Assembly: GCA_027422505.1 (NCBI GenBank)
Contig: JAPQWV010000012.1
Location: 21,674,001-21,738,000 of the forward strand
DNA: 64,000 nucleotides
Direction: 5' to 3'
Origin: Craterostigma plantagineum
Lineage: Eukaryota; Streptophyta; Magnoliopsida; Lamiales; Linderniaceae
Shown here: positions 24,831 through 37,429 of the stretch, piece by piece
Layout: every line of letters begins with the position of its first letter
How positions within the stretch are numbered: position 1 is the stretch's first letter
Translations under genes and position numbers: made by a program
Notes under the pieces: model-generated
The model's input: the letters and a program-made list of their open reading frames with translations, nothing else
Database searches by the model: none
Told to the model about the DNA's origin: nothing

Positions 24831-27800
24831 AATGTAAAGTGCAGGTGCGACAACTGATAAATAAAACGAATACGTAGTTACTATCACCAACGTGCGATAT
24901 GCAGTGGTCCTATCGTTTGTAGTGTAGTAAGGTGAGTAAACGAGTATCGAACACGAGGACTAAACTTGATTACTAGTAATAACCTATTGACTCGATATCT
25001 AGCCTAAATAAATTGTGCAGATTGTTTCTACTACGAACTACCTAACAGATCAGTCCTAAATCAACGAGAAATTAAGAGAACACGACTAAAACTGATGAGA
25101 GTTCTTTCAGATTGTGCTCGGGATTCGAATCCCGCTAGGTACTATCGGCTAAGACACTAAAATATCGCTCCTACGTGATTCTTGACTAGATCGCAGTAAT
25201 TTCCTACCCACTCGTGAATTTGCTCTCGCCCTAAATGCTCGCGGGGATCTAAGATGCGACATTTACTAACGGCGAGGATCGCGTATTTGCTATCATCCTA
25301 AACGCTCTAGTCCTATACTCGCGGGGATCTAAGATTCGCCCTAAACGCTCTCGCCCTATACTCGAGTCCTATCATCTACGAACGGCCTAGCTTAGCTGTC
25401 GCCCTAAACGATTTTCCACGCATTCACTTTAATACATAGACATATTAAAAGTGAAGAAACACTTTTATAGATAGATAAATATTCAGAATACACGAGTCAC
25501 AATAAATATATGTCTTAAGCACAAACTGACCTAGCGTTCATCTACTCCCAAACACAAAGGGGAATTAACTACTCATAATTGACGGGAAAAAATGAAAGAA
25601 ATATAGAACAAGGGCAGAGGACTCATAATCTTCTGATTGATCTGGGAAGGTCTCGGATGAAGATTCTCTTTCCTTGTTCATTCGGTGTGAAAGCGTTGTT
25701 AATCCATCTCTTGCGCTTTTGGAGGTGTTTCCGTGTTCTTAATGGCTCTCTTTCGTCTCTGATATGTTAGGGTTGAGTTCTGATAAGAGTTCCCCTCTTT
25801 CTGAGTTGAAATTGGGCTTTTATAGTGAAATTCGACACCTTCACGGCCTGGGACATGACCCTTCACGGCTGTGACACTCTCGGGGCACAAAATTAGCTCA
25901 CTGGCCGCTTTAACGGCCTCGTGCACCTTGTGTCACCGCCGTGACACATTCAACAGATTTGCAACAGTTTCGTATTTCTCTCAGATGGAGGGGTAAACGA
26001 TGTCCGATTGACCTGAAATTTTAACCATAGACAAAAAAACTCGCCCATCTTGATTCTGACCAGAGGATTCTCAATCCGAGGTCTAGATTGAGAGATATTA
26101 GTTTTTTAGTGCTGCTGCTATTTTGGGTCACGGCCTGGTGCAAGAACTGTCACGGGCGTGACTGAGTGGAATCTTGGCTTCGCACAATAGTCACGGCCTG
26201 GTGCATAATGTGTCACGGCCGTGACGTTTTCCTGTCAGCATCGTAACTTGTCCGTTTTGCCTTGTTTTCGCTCATTTTTCGCTCTTTTTCGCTCGGTAGA
26301 CATCCTGAGGTCCTACAATGTGCAAAGAGGTGTAAATAAAGCATATAAATGCATGAAACAATGAAGAATAATCCATTATGACCCAAATAACTAGTACAAT
26401 AAACGTATTAGTAGACGTTTATCAAACCTCCGCACACTTAAGCATTTGCTTGTCCTCAAGTAAATTAGAAATCGGAAAAGGCATCAAATCAAGATGACGC
26501 CATAACTGTTCACAACTTATCACCATAGCTAGAAAGCACAAATGTAACCAAGCATACAATCACAGACAGTACACTAATGATTGACACCTATCAACCTGAA
26601 TTTCCTTAGCACTGCAAATCAAGACCCACACCTCAAAATGATTCACTCAAATTGCTCAGTATCTATGCTAGTATATCAGTGAATCGCTCAAATAGTGTGC
26701 TAGTCCAACCCCTACCATAGGCTTGCAAGCTAATCGCATATTTACTACTTAAGTGGCAAGCATAAATCTGAGGGTCTTTTCATGTCGAAACTGTTCAAAT
26801 AGTAATGAAGCGACAAGCATATATACTGAACATGTAATCTTAAAGCTAGGACACGTAAGCGAAAATCAAATAATATAGCATGATCAAACTGACAGTCACA
26901 TGCCTCAACATAAGACTTAACATTCTCGCTCTGAAATCCTAGACTTTTCTGCCCGACAAATCCTAGACTTTTCTGCCCGACCCTCTGAACTCAGTTCCCT
27001 TTCATTTCTTCCCTTTCACCTTAGTTACGATCTGATTTGCAGCACTGCCCTTATTCCCTAAAAACATCAAGGTTTGGCTTTTGTCGCAAAGAATACATCG
27101 TCACAGCGAAAGCCGTGTACCTAGAGATACTTATTACCAAAACCTATATCTTGCAAAAGGTTTATGGGCAGGCTTTATGACTCCCTTCCTAGTAGTATTC
27201 CAAGTTCTACTTTTTGTACGATGTGTATATCTTTTAGTGTAATAAACCAAAAAACCCGTCATTTCAATCTCTTGTCTTAAATTTTCCTTTATCCTTTCCT
27301 CTTTTGGGGGCTTCTCCTCCACCATTTATGCAGCGCCAAGAAAACGTTGTTCCAAGCAAACTCAGTTCATAGTTTCTCAAATCCGAGGTTTATGGGGTAC
27401 GTAAAGTGCATTTCAAAAGGAGTTCACATCACTTAAATGGGTAAAAAGGTCCAATCTATACATAGTTTTATCATCTTTCACAGCCACCTGCAATAATAGA
27501 AGATTTTTGCTTGTCACTGATTCATGAAAAAGATGTCTTTAATGCAAATAAATGCGATTAAATTTTGGTTTGAATCATTGACTTTTCCGCCACTGAAGAT
27601 TCGGGATAACGGAGCTAGAGAACATTCTAACATCGTCGCCTAACTCTTTATCATCGTGACTTATTCGAGTAAGTTCTCCGAAGAGTTCATCGGTCTTGGT
27701 TGCAAACTGCCCTCTAAACCTAGGCATGCTGACTGCAAGGGTTTTCCGACATGCGTACTTAAAGAGATACGTAACGTATCGATATCGATTCCAAACTTTG

Positions 27801-29540
27801 AAAACTGAAGAAAAAAAAAAGATGTTCTATATACCTTGATCTTCTTATTAAAACTCCTTTCGTTTCTTTTCTTCCTATACCTATCGACCTTTCTTCTACA
27901 GAGAGTTTATTCCCAGCAGCCCTAAAGCTCTAGTCACCCAAGCTCGTAATTTCCAGATAGAGGAATCATTTTGCCCTTGACACGCTCAAATACTAGCAAG
28001 TGTACTAGGTCGTGCAAGTAGTAAAACGGACGAAGTCCGAGTATCGATCCATGAAGATAGCTTGATTAATTCTAAAATATTAAACCTAATTCTAGTTTAG
28101 ACTAAGAGAATTTTTTTACAGTTTTGTTGATTTAATTAAACGAGATAAAAACGCAAATTATAAAATAGGCGCAAATAAAATAGATGAGATAAAGATCAAT
28201 TGACGACGAGTGACCAGGCACATGCTCAGCACAAATAATTCATACGTATTCATATAATCTATCCTATCTAACCATCATGAATCTTAGTCAAGGTAAAATT
28301 TCCTAAGACAATCGCTGCTCGTTTGTCCCGCAATAGGAATCATATGCGATAGAGAGCCAACTCGTATATGTCTATAGGATTGTATTTTTCATGCACGCAT
28401 TCAATCTCTATAAAATTTCCCGAGCTTAAATGCTTTCGGCGTTTAAGGATCAGAAACCACACATACGAAATCGAATTCCATATCTAGTCGGTTTTACATA
28501 GTGATGTTCGATGTTTATTGTTCTAACCGGTCTAATCACTTTATCCGTCTCATAAACGAATCAAATAAACATGCATATATTGATCAGGCATACACTAGCA
28601 TTAAACGCAAACAAAGAACACGTGACTCGATTCACACGATCAAATAGGATAAGAAAATATTAATACGTGGTCATTATTCGGCCTTCCATGACCTTAATCA
28701 CAAAAGAATATAAGCTAGCATTTTAAGAAAATAAAAACATAAAATATTCAATATTGACATAATAGGGAAATAATATAAAATTCGCTTATCACGGAAGGAA
28801 CGTCTCGCTAGCATCATCGTCTCTTTTGTCGGAGCTCTTTTATTTTCAGCCGTAGGTCTCTTCGTTTATTTTATTTATTCGCTGCCCTTTTTTCTTCACT
28901 GCTGTCGTTGTTCTCTCTTATTATTCGCTGTCCCAGCTCCTCAATCAGTTCCCTTTATATAGAAATAGGCACCGACTTCAAAGCAACCTAAGTCCAATAT
29001 TTTCTCGGAATTCGAATCTTTACTTGGCATATGTATATTAGTTTGGCTTTCCTTTCCTTCTGTCACGCGTGGCCTCCCTTGGTGAATGAAAAAGTAGTCT
29101 TTTATTCTTCAAGCTTAATTCATCTCTTGTGGGCTTGAGTCCACTGATGGGCTTAAATTAATCCAAAAGCCCAACTATTCTTGTGTAGCCCAGTTCTCAT
29201 GTTGGTGCTTAATGCGCATACTAGCCCGACTTTGATTCTTTTTGTTTCGATATTTGTCAAGTAAAATGTACGTAAGGGTAGGATATCCACGTGTATTCAC
29301 ACAAATATCGGTCGAAAATATACTTTCTCGGGGTATAAAAATAGCGTAAAATCCTAACTTATCGGCCCTCGTTGTTTAGTGCCTACGTACCGTTAAGACA
29401 AAACTGAATTAAGACGTCTAATGACTCAATATCGAAATATAGGATTGCTGTAAAGACATGTCTAATAGATAATCTTATCCAAGTACCTGATGAAGCGGTT
29501 GAGGTCTCATATTCCACTCTTTGTATTCCACTCTGTGTCC
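24831..29540. other. Non-coding retroelement-like DNA
   Basis: No gene was recognised in 4.7 kb. Two phrases near 24.93 kb and 28.03 kb (CGAGTATCGAACACGAGGAC and CCGAGTATCGATCCATG) resemble each other. Both look like the untranslated parts of Tat/Athila-type elements, as does the stretch CTCCGCACACTTAAGCATT followed by TGCTTGTCCTCAAG at about 26.43 kb. A repeated CTCGCGGGGATCTAAGAT phrase occurs near 25.24 and 25.32 kb. LTR ends could not be set. Confidence 0.4.
25830..26232. repeat. Repeated CACGGCC...TCACGGCCGTGAC phrase
   Basis: Four interspersed copies (near 25834, 25903, 26130, 26192) of a GC-rich unit of about 37 bp: CACGGCCTGGTGC, eight bases, TGTCACGGCCGTGAC. The core CACGGCCGTG is a perfect palindrome. 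The copies differ at several positions. The surrounding DNA is AT-rich. Confidence 0.6.
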
Positions 29541-29544
29541 AACG

Positions 29545-29823
29545 AACGAAAATCGTTACACCTCCCCCCGTCCAGTGTTAAAACACCCTTAAACATCATT
29601 ACACCTATGAATTTCTTTACGACAAGTGTTTAAACACAAAAAAACTCATTATTACGTATTTTTCCAATATGGTTTAGAAAAAATCAGTACTATATATTAA
29701 AATTGAAAAATACGTAATAATGAGTTTTTTTTTGTCTGAACACTTGTTGTAATGAAATGCATAGTTGTAATGATGTTTACGGATGTTTTAACGCTGGACG
29801 GGGGAGGTGTAACGATTTTCGTT
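29545..29823. mobile_element. Foldback MITE-like element
   Basis: About 279 bp that are almost wholly self-complementary. The left arm begins AACGAAAATCGTTACACCTCC, and the right arm is its reverse complement with a few mismatches. The centre lies near 29684. No protein is encoded. A clear target duplication was not found, so the superfamily is unknown. Confidence 0.7.
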
Positions 29824-30420
29824 GTAATGATGAAGCACACTCGTTTCTCCCCCAAAAATCCCAATCTTGATTTGCAATTATGTCGTTGTTGAACATCGAA
29901 CCACTTCCGTCGACAATTCCAGAACCTTCCGCAGAATATTGTGCGTTCATAGGAACGCAATGAGCAATCATAGGGTTCGAAAGTGAAGAGGAGCTGCTCA
30001 AACTAATGTAAGAAGGCGGTGAAATAATAGAACCAAGGGACACGAAATCTCATCTAATAAGCCCGTCGAAATTAAATTAGGACCCAATGAGAAGTGGTCG
30101 TCGTTTCTTAGCGAACCCATGTTGTAGATTTCTTGATTGGATTGACCTTCCAAGCAGAGAGGCGGCGACGATGTCATGAAATCGATCGATGCAGAAACAT
30201 CTTGTTGCATCTGATCCTTTGGATCGTCGAAGATTTGGTCCATGGGTCGACCCGTTTTACCATTAGATGATTGGTCGTTATGATCGTCGAAGATGTGTTG
30301 CATAGGATAATAAGTAGATATCAGCTCTTCGATTAGCCCGCGATCATACTTCAAGGTAAGAAATGAGACGAGAGAGGTGAGTTGAGATTCGATGTACATA
30401 TCTATTGCATGGTTAGATTG
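29824..30420 (-). other. Unrecognised open frames, possible gene fragment
   Basis: Minus-strand frames 29998-30399 and 29777-30043 overlap and could be one sequence with a frameshift near 30040. The composition is Ser/Asp/Asn/Met-rich (for example LRNDDHFSLGPNLISTGLLD and SLSSSSSLSNPMIAHCVPM), as in disordered activation regions. No family was recognised. The MITE-like repeat overlaps its downstream end. It may be a remnant of a host gene or chance. Confidence 0.25.
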
Positions 30421-30751
30421 TAATAACCAAATGTACGTATAAACTTATTGAGTGGTTATTTTTCTTGATTGCCCAGAAAAATATGAAGAGGGTTTGGCGT
30501 AATAATTAAGGAGAATGAGAGAACAATGGTGTGTTTATCGAAGATTAGGGTAGAAGATGACCATGATGCCCATTTAGAGACAACGTAAAAACATTTGATA
30601 GTATTGTATTTTTTTATCAGGGAACTAAGTTCCTTTTTTTCCTCGGTCAAATTAGAATTGTGAATATGGTGAAACTTGTGAATGAAGCTTGAAAGAGATG
30701 AGTCATATTCCTCCATATATGATTTTGAAATGCAAAACGAACAAGTAATGT

Positions 30752-32157
30752 GTCGCGGCGAGCTGAAGGTTTGACGGGGCAGATTCAGGCCCTCATGGGC
30801 TATCGAGTGGGAAAGTTGCCGGTTCGCTACTTAGGTGTGCCCCTTATTACTTCGCGTTTGACGATTGGCGATTGTGCCCCACTTTTACAGAAAGTGGATC
30901 AGCGGCTGGGGTCTAAAGCGCTCATTATCATATGCAGACCGACTCCAGCTGGTTAAGTCGGTACTGCAGGCGCTTCATGCTTATTGGTCGGGAGTGTTCT
31001 TGTTGCCTAAAGGCGTTATCAGTTCTCTTGAAACGCGCTTTAGGAAATTCTTATGGGGAGGGACATCAGCCAAGGTGGCATGGGATGTGCTATGTTTACC
31101 CGTATCAGAAGGGGGGTTGGGACTCAGGTCTATAGCTGTCGACAACAAATCTCTACTATTGAAGCATTTGTGGAGTGTACTTACCAGAACACCGGGCTCC
31201 ATATGGGTCGAATGGCTATATGGGACGCGACTGCAGTCTCGATCGCTATGGGACCTCCAGGTCTCGCCGAATGACGCTTGGAGCTGGAGGAAGCTGCTGC
31301 AGTTGCGACCTTTGATCAGGTCCATGATTACTTTCCGTGTGGGAGATGGATCCGCGATATGGCTGTGGAAGGATCCCTGGCTGTTGCCTATACCGCTGTT
31401 AGAGAAATTCCCTAGAGGTCCTATTGTGATGGGGCTGCCTCCAGATGCAAGGCTTAGTATGGTCATTGACACGCAGGGATGGAAGTGGCCAGGGCAGGGG
31501 GCGGTTGAGTATCTTGAGATCAGCCGTCTCCTTCCATCCGTGATACGAGGGTATCGAGATGGAGTGTTGTGGAAGGGATCGCCAGATGGATCTATGACGA
31601 CGCGTTTGGCTAGTGACGCGATGCGGCACAAGAGACCTACAGTTTGTTGGGCTAGCCTGTTTGGGGGGCCGTTGAAGGTCCCTAGGCATGAGTTCATCTT
31701 ATACCTGGGATTGCAGGATCGGCTCTCGACTAGGGACAAGCCGTGGATAGCTCAGCGTGCGGGAAGTCCGGCTTGTGGCCTCTGTGATGAGTTGCACTAT
31801 AAGACATCCCAGCATCTCTTTTTCGATTGTCCGTTTTCACAGCAATGTCTTCGAATCTTGCGGCGACGAATTCGGTGGATTTGGCCCTATCGGGAATGGA
31901 GTGCAGGTATTCGATGGGCGGCGGCCCGTTGGAGAGGGAAGCATCTTCTTCATGCAGCTTATCGACATGTTCTTGCCTCTCTGGTTTACCACATCTGGCA
32001 GGCAAGGAACAGGCGTTGGAAGGAGGGGATCATCACGCCACCTCAAAGGCTCGTGGGGTGTGTGCTTGCCTTGGTTATCATGCGTATTAGTGGTACGTCC
32101 ACGAAGTACGACCTGCATCGTGCGGCTATTCGCAGAATTTGGCGTGTGGCTTGGTAG
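30752..32157 (+). pseudogene. LINE reverse transcriptase C-terminal part with zinc-binding region
   Basis: The main open frame (430 codons, from 30865) follows a frame break near 30930. It covers the end of a LINE reverse transcriptase (ADRLQLVKSVLQALHAYW, FLWGG, WDVLCLPVSEGGLGLRS) and then a zf-RVT type zinc-binding region (CGLCDELHYKTSQHLFFDC, Cys-X2-Cys...His...Cys). Endonuclease and catalytic RT motifs are missing through 5' truncation. The frame is otherwise open to its stop at 32155-32157, so the insertion may be fairly recent. Confidence 0.85.
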
Positions 32158-32295
32158 GCGTTAGTTTTGATTCATGTAGTGAGATCTTGTGATTGTGCCA
32201 GTGCTTGTTACTGGTTGGTTGCAGAGTTCATCTCCTGCTCATTTTGTACGTCCTTTCCACTTTATATATATAAGGGACATTATACCAAAAAAAAA
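30752..32295 (+). mobile_element. 5'-truncated LINE (L1-like) with target duplication
   Basis: An 11-bp duplication ACAAGTAATGT flanks the element (30741-30751 and 32296-32306). The 3' end is a short A-run (about 32287-32295) after TATACC. These are hallmarks of target-primed reverse transcription. Only the last 1.5 kb of a LINE are present, which is typical of 5' truncation. The insertion lies 0.3 kb beyond the last visible BIG exon. Confidence 0.9.
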
Positions 32296-32626
32296 ACAAG
32301 TAATGTTCCCTATTTGCTTATTGAGAGGGTTTTGGTATTATTATCATGATAAAGACAAGACGTGTATGAGAGCATCGCATGCATGCATGCATGAACGACC
32401 CTTAATGCCAAGAATGTAAGTATTTATCCATATTCTTCGTTCACTACGTACACTGCCAAATAAAAATAAAATAGTTATTTGGGTATAAAAAGAAACTTGC
32501 AATGGAAAGGTGCGTTGGAGAAGGATTCCTGTTTCCCACCAATATTCTTGTGCCTCTAAAAGAACGAAGAAAACAACGTCGACGGCAAAACGAATTAAGA
32601 AGATGAAAGTGGGTTAAAAATCTTAC

Positions 32627-35600
32627 CAGAACAATGTCACAGGTCAATAACCGAAGCCGATTGTCATCAGCACGTACCAAAGCATTGATGTAATCCCAGT
32701 ACTGATCGACGTAATGCAAGTATTGTCCCAAGGGAACAGAAGGTCCTCTTGAGGGATTGCAGAGGGCCTCAATGTTTCTAAGGGCCGCTCCGTCCCATTT
32801 CTTGGGATTTTTTAGGGTAGCATCTGCTCGTTTGGCTTCTTGATGGCAATGGAAATGTATGACGTTGAAATGGCTTACGGTTGTGTAGACACAGTCGCCG
32901 CGAGAACTGCCTGAACTTCCTACCCACAAATTCACACGCTTGCTGTAGGTGTACACGCCCAACATGTCGGTCGGTCTCAATCTGTAGCCCTCTTGGCAAA
33001 CCATGCAAGCTAAGCCGTCTTCTTCGACATCCTCGAAACCTTCGAGGATGGGCTTCGAAACAACGATTCGTTCGCCACCATCTGAAGTTGTCTCTTGCCG
33101 CATCCCGAGTCCCTTTTGATTATATAATGGAAATGGAATGTTAATGAAATTCAGTTATAGTGATAATCACTTGTCATGCTTGATGGAAGACATATATCAA
33201 CAAGTCCCAGGAAAGTTGGAAATAGAAAATGGTTAAGTTCAGATACCATTTCCGGTGTGAGCATCATCAAGTCTCAGAAAAGAAACAAACCTGAAGCAAC
33301 TGTTCTCTTTTCTTCAAAGCTCGGCGCCTCATTCATCATCGGTGGCATGTCGTAGCTGGCGAATAGTTTTGGCTAAGAATCCATTTTCTCATCAGCAAGT
33401 GTGTCCAGCAAATTCTCAGCCTTTGCTCCGATCTCGTTTTCGCCAGCAACACTCTCCAAAGCATGAAGCAGAGGCAAAACACCTTCTTCATCGATACATT
33501 TCTGAGAGGCCAAATTGCTAGGCCCCTCACATCGAGAGTGTTAGAGGAACAAGATGGCAATTTCAACACGGATGCCCACTCGGGAGTAGATTTAAAACCA
33601 GGTTGCCCTGTGCATGAAAAACAAAGCTTCAAGTGTCTTACAGCAACTTCAGTGATCCCTTTCTCCAGTACTATGTCTTTTAGTCTCTCCCCACATGAGC
33701 TTGTTTTTAGCGACTCTGAGACCCTCACAAAATTTTCAAGTGCTGATTTCTGCGTTGCTGCTTGTTGAGCAACTGATTCATCTTTTGGATTGTCCTCGTG
33801 TTCTCTTTGCACCTGGTCAAATTTACCCCAATCCTTCAAGTACGGTTTCAAAGTGCTGTATGAGAACTTCCATTGCAAGAGGTTCTCCATAAGTCAAGTA
33901 AGGTAAAATTCTTGCAACCATCTCCACGTTTCTCTGAGACTTCTTCAACTTCGATGGATGAGATAGCCTCTGGAGGAACATAAGAACAATTTTCTTAGCT
34001 TGTTCACTGCTACCAGAATCTTCACTGGAAACTGTATGAGGTGCAACACTGATGCTACCACTTTCGTTGCTTCCAGCGTGAGGCTCTCTACAATAAGCAG
34101 AATTCCCTCAGCAGGTTCCATGGCGTCAACAGAGAAGGCACGCCTTGCAGTTTCAAGCAATAAACCGTGAGTGCCCAGTCTCAACAATGCCCTTCCGTTC
34201 TCCCTTGTTTTGCAACAAAGCATCAGCAGGTTTAACACCGCAAGTACCAAGTCGTGGTTTGACTTCAGGTCATCGCGTAGCCGCTAATAAACTCAAAATC
34301 AGCAATTCTGAGAAAAAAGTGTTACTAGGATAGTTTGGTATTTACAAAAATCCAGATTAGAAAGCAGGTTAATAATACTTCGTGTTTCAAAAGATTGGCA
34401 CACCTGAATAATGGATAATAGAATTTCAAGACCACCACCGTCTCTAACAGCACTAGTTCTAGCAAATTCCACCTCAGGATCTTGTGATTCCTCCCTGTCC
34501 TCATCTAACTTGATCACTGGTTCGGTAGCCTCACCATCCAAACCCTGCATTTTGAAGGATTCACTGTGCTATCGGAGAAACGGGAAGAGCCATGGCGCTC
34601 CACATGATGTAGCGCAAAGGTCACATGCATCTTTTGCAAAGATACAAAACGATAAATGACTAAAGAAGAGATGATCAATCAATCATATCAGGGATACAAT
34701 CTACATGTTATCACAAAAATTACAGACACCCGTTGGAATCAAATCATGCCACACGCGAAGGGACATTGTTGAAAATCTAAAACTGGTTGTCTGTTCACAT
34801 TTAATATAAAGGGAACTACGTTGGCCGACCCTCATCAGTTTTAGGATGGAATGCTCAAGTTGCACTAATGTTTCCATCAGAGTCCAAAACAACTGAATTA
34901 AGATTTGAACGAAACACAAAAGATGAAAAGGAACCTGAAGTCGATAGGTCACTGTCATTGGAGGACAGTCCCTCGTGGATGCAGCAGCATTAGAGGACAA
35001 AAACGATGCACTAGTGGTTGCATTTGCAGATTGGCTTGACTTCTTCCAGACCTGCTCATAAACTTGAGCAACACTCAAGTCTAAAACAGGAGATATGATA
35101 TCACCGGAAACCAGTAACTCCATGCTATAATCATCTTCAAGAAGACCGAGAAGATCCAGCTGATGACATATTTTATTTTTCACATCACGCATTAGAGGAC
35201 CAGAACTCGAGTACGGATTCTTGGTCATTGACCCCCTAATAAATTCCTCCTGAGTGTGTGCTTTGTTCAAAACTAAGAGATATATGGGCTCTGGTTTCGA
35301 CGGGCAAATTAGATTGCACAATTGCTCCAATATGAACTGTATGATAATAAGATGTTTAGAACAGAAGCACAATCATCGGATGAATACTAACAGAAAATAA
35401 TGTGGATAGTAAGTACTAAAACAATAACGACTTCATCCAAGAAATATTTGACCCAAACAATGATGATCAAAATTTCATTAGGTGGGGGATGTTAAAAAAT
35501 AACTACGAGCCAGAAACAACAAAAACAATTGTGATCAAGGGCACCTTTGCATTATCGAGCTCATAATTGAGGAAACTAATACATCAAAGCAGGTTAAGAA

Positions 35601-37198
35601 GAGCTTACCATGCATGTACGCCCTTTTCTCTCCTCCCCGTGACTTTGCAACCCACTGATGCATGCCCGGATGAACTGCCGCTTATTCTCGTTGCTCTCAA
35701 GGAGAAGACTGTCAAGAAGATCTTTCAGAAGTCGATTTCAGTCACTTATTAATTTTGTCTTTTGCACAACACAACCAATCCCCTAATTACAATAAGCGCT
35801 TCAAGAACATCAAATAACAACTGATCCCGCATGAATCTGTCCATAACAACAAAAGGTAAGCACAAGTTAACCAAATTTGAGGAGAAGAAAACAAGCAATT
35901 CAACCAACCTTGGTCTAATATTAGGGACCTCCAGAAATTTTCCAAGTAGGTCGATGAGCTTATGAAGAATAAAACCTTGAGAAATGTCAATATGGAGGCT
36001 CCTCCCTAATGATTCAATATTACTCACTTCTTTCATGATAAGATTGCATATCGTACCCAAAAATCCTCGATAAGTAAAAAATAAACGAGCAGAGCATCCT
36101 CGGACTCTATCATCCTAAAAAGCAATTCAAAATAATCTGCAGCATTTTCACCAGCAGAAAAAGTCGCTGGTAACAGAGACATCAACAAATTCAGCAGCCG
36201 AAACTGTCTTGTCAGACTTTGACCACAAGGAAGATTAATTAGCATACACATTTCACTTCTTATAGACGGTGAACAAGCACTCAGAATCAGCTCTGTAACC
36301 CACGAGCCAAGTTCAAACAGCCTGTTCTCACTCCGGGTTGCTTTACATGCACACCGCTTCCATCGAAGGGCATATTTCATGGCCAAATACTCATTTCTCT
36401 GAGGATGAGACTTCTGGCCCATTTTGATAGTCTGAGAAACTTTATACTGCCTCCTCACAAAATCGAGATATGAGGATCCTTTTTCCCCATTCAGAATAGC
36501 TCAGCAATTGCATATGCTGCGTGTTTGAAGAACCATCCCAATTTTTCTCTAATGACTCCGATCTCGACTTGTTCGCAGCCACTACTCCGTCAATCCCTGA
36601 TTTGGATGAGCTATTATCACCTTTCAGATTTGTAATTGGAGCACTCTGGAGCTCTTTGCCCATGGAATCAGGTTTAGCACTCTGCAGACTCAACTCTTAT
36701 TTCGCCTTTCTTCTTTTTGTAGGAGTCTAAAGATTGTGCTCCATGCTTGTCTAAGCTCATTCCCCCCATCTCCTGCTTCAGCTTTCTGTGCAACACTGCT
36801 ATTATCTTTGCCATAATAAAGGGCCAAATTCCAGAGTTTCAAAGCCTGAATCACGCACTCCTCCCCGAAAGAGAAAATGACATTCATGATAAAGCGTAGG
36901 ACATCACCATGCCTTGAGCATTATTTCTGCCAGTTCCTAGGCCAGGCTGAAGCTACATCAGCAATACTGGAAAGGCATTATTTTGACACTTCTTTCGTAT
37001 GAGATGCTGCTTTGAAAGCCACCAGACTTGTTTATGTGCTTATAGAGCTTCTTAACTTCATTGGAGAAATGCCAATTATATCGAATGCTGTAATACTGAG
37101 TCTTACTAACACACAAATGCAAAAATAGCCTCCTGGCATACCTCTTTACGAATGACATGTGAGTATTGTTAATGTAACTGCAGAGAACATCCTGATAT
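32627..37198 (-). pseudogene. BIG: BIG (UBR4-like calossin) C-terminal exons, decayed
   Basis: Minus-strand exons and introns of the giant plant protein BIG, needed for auxin transport and other signalling and homologous to animal UBR4. Readable blocks run from QDVLCSYINN and RYARRLFLHLC (37.1 kb) through FGEECVIQALKLWNLALYYG (36.8), NEYLAMKYALRWKRC (36.4), KNPYSSSGPLMRDVKNKICH (35.2), ENGRALLRLGTHGLLLETA (34.2) and SCGERLKDIVLEKGITEVAV (33.7). The C-terminal E3 module follows: DGLACMVCQEGYRLRPTDML, HFHCHQEAKRADATLKNPKK, VDQYWDYINAL (32.6-33.1). Lesions include a frame break after SYERSVKI (37.0 kb) with a downstream stop, and lost codons in the last exon. The final visible exon ends at a GT donor (32626). 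The remaining C-terminal exons are absent. Upstream exons continue at 42.2-44.4 kb beyond a copia insertion. Confidence 0.85.
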
Positions 37199-37417
37199 AC
37201 TTGAAAAAGAAGTTTTTGAGAGAGAATAGTTTTCCATTATATTCACGTACTTTATATACTACATTTACAACACTAGCTAAGCACTAACTAAACAAAACAA
37301 GGCGTGATTTCATCCCTAACTTAGGGAGTAAAATCAGGAACTAGCAACCCACTAATAAAGTAACCCACTAATAAAGTAATCCACTATGCAATATTTTATA
37401 ATATTCCTATTTCGACA
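37199..37417 (-). repeat. 3' LTR of the copia element
   Basis: 219 bp, minus-strand start TGTCGAAATAGG at 37417, end ...TTTTTCAAGT at 37199. The polypurine tract is at 37418-37429. The outer end is set by the GATAT duplication, which makes the last bases GT, not the usual CA. Confidence 0.92.
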
Positions 37418-37429
37418 CTCCCCCTCAAG

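Noticed and set aside
30456..30716. Minus-strand frame of 86 codons near the LINE as a gene
   Set aside because: AT-rich, no family resemblance, no supporting exon or splice signals.
30981..31739. Long minus-strand frame (252 codons) in the LINE
   Set aside because: It is antisense to the LINE reverse transcriptase frame and has no recognisable domain.
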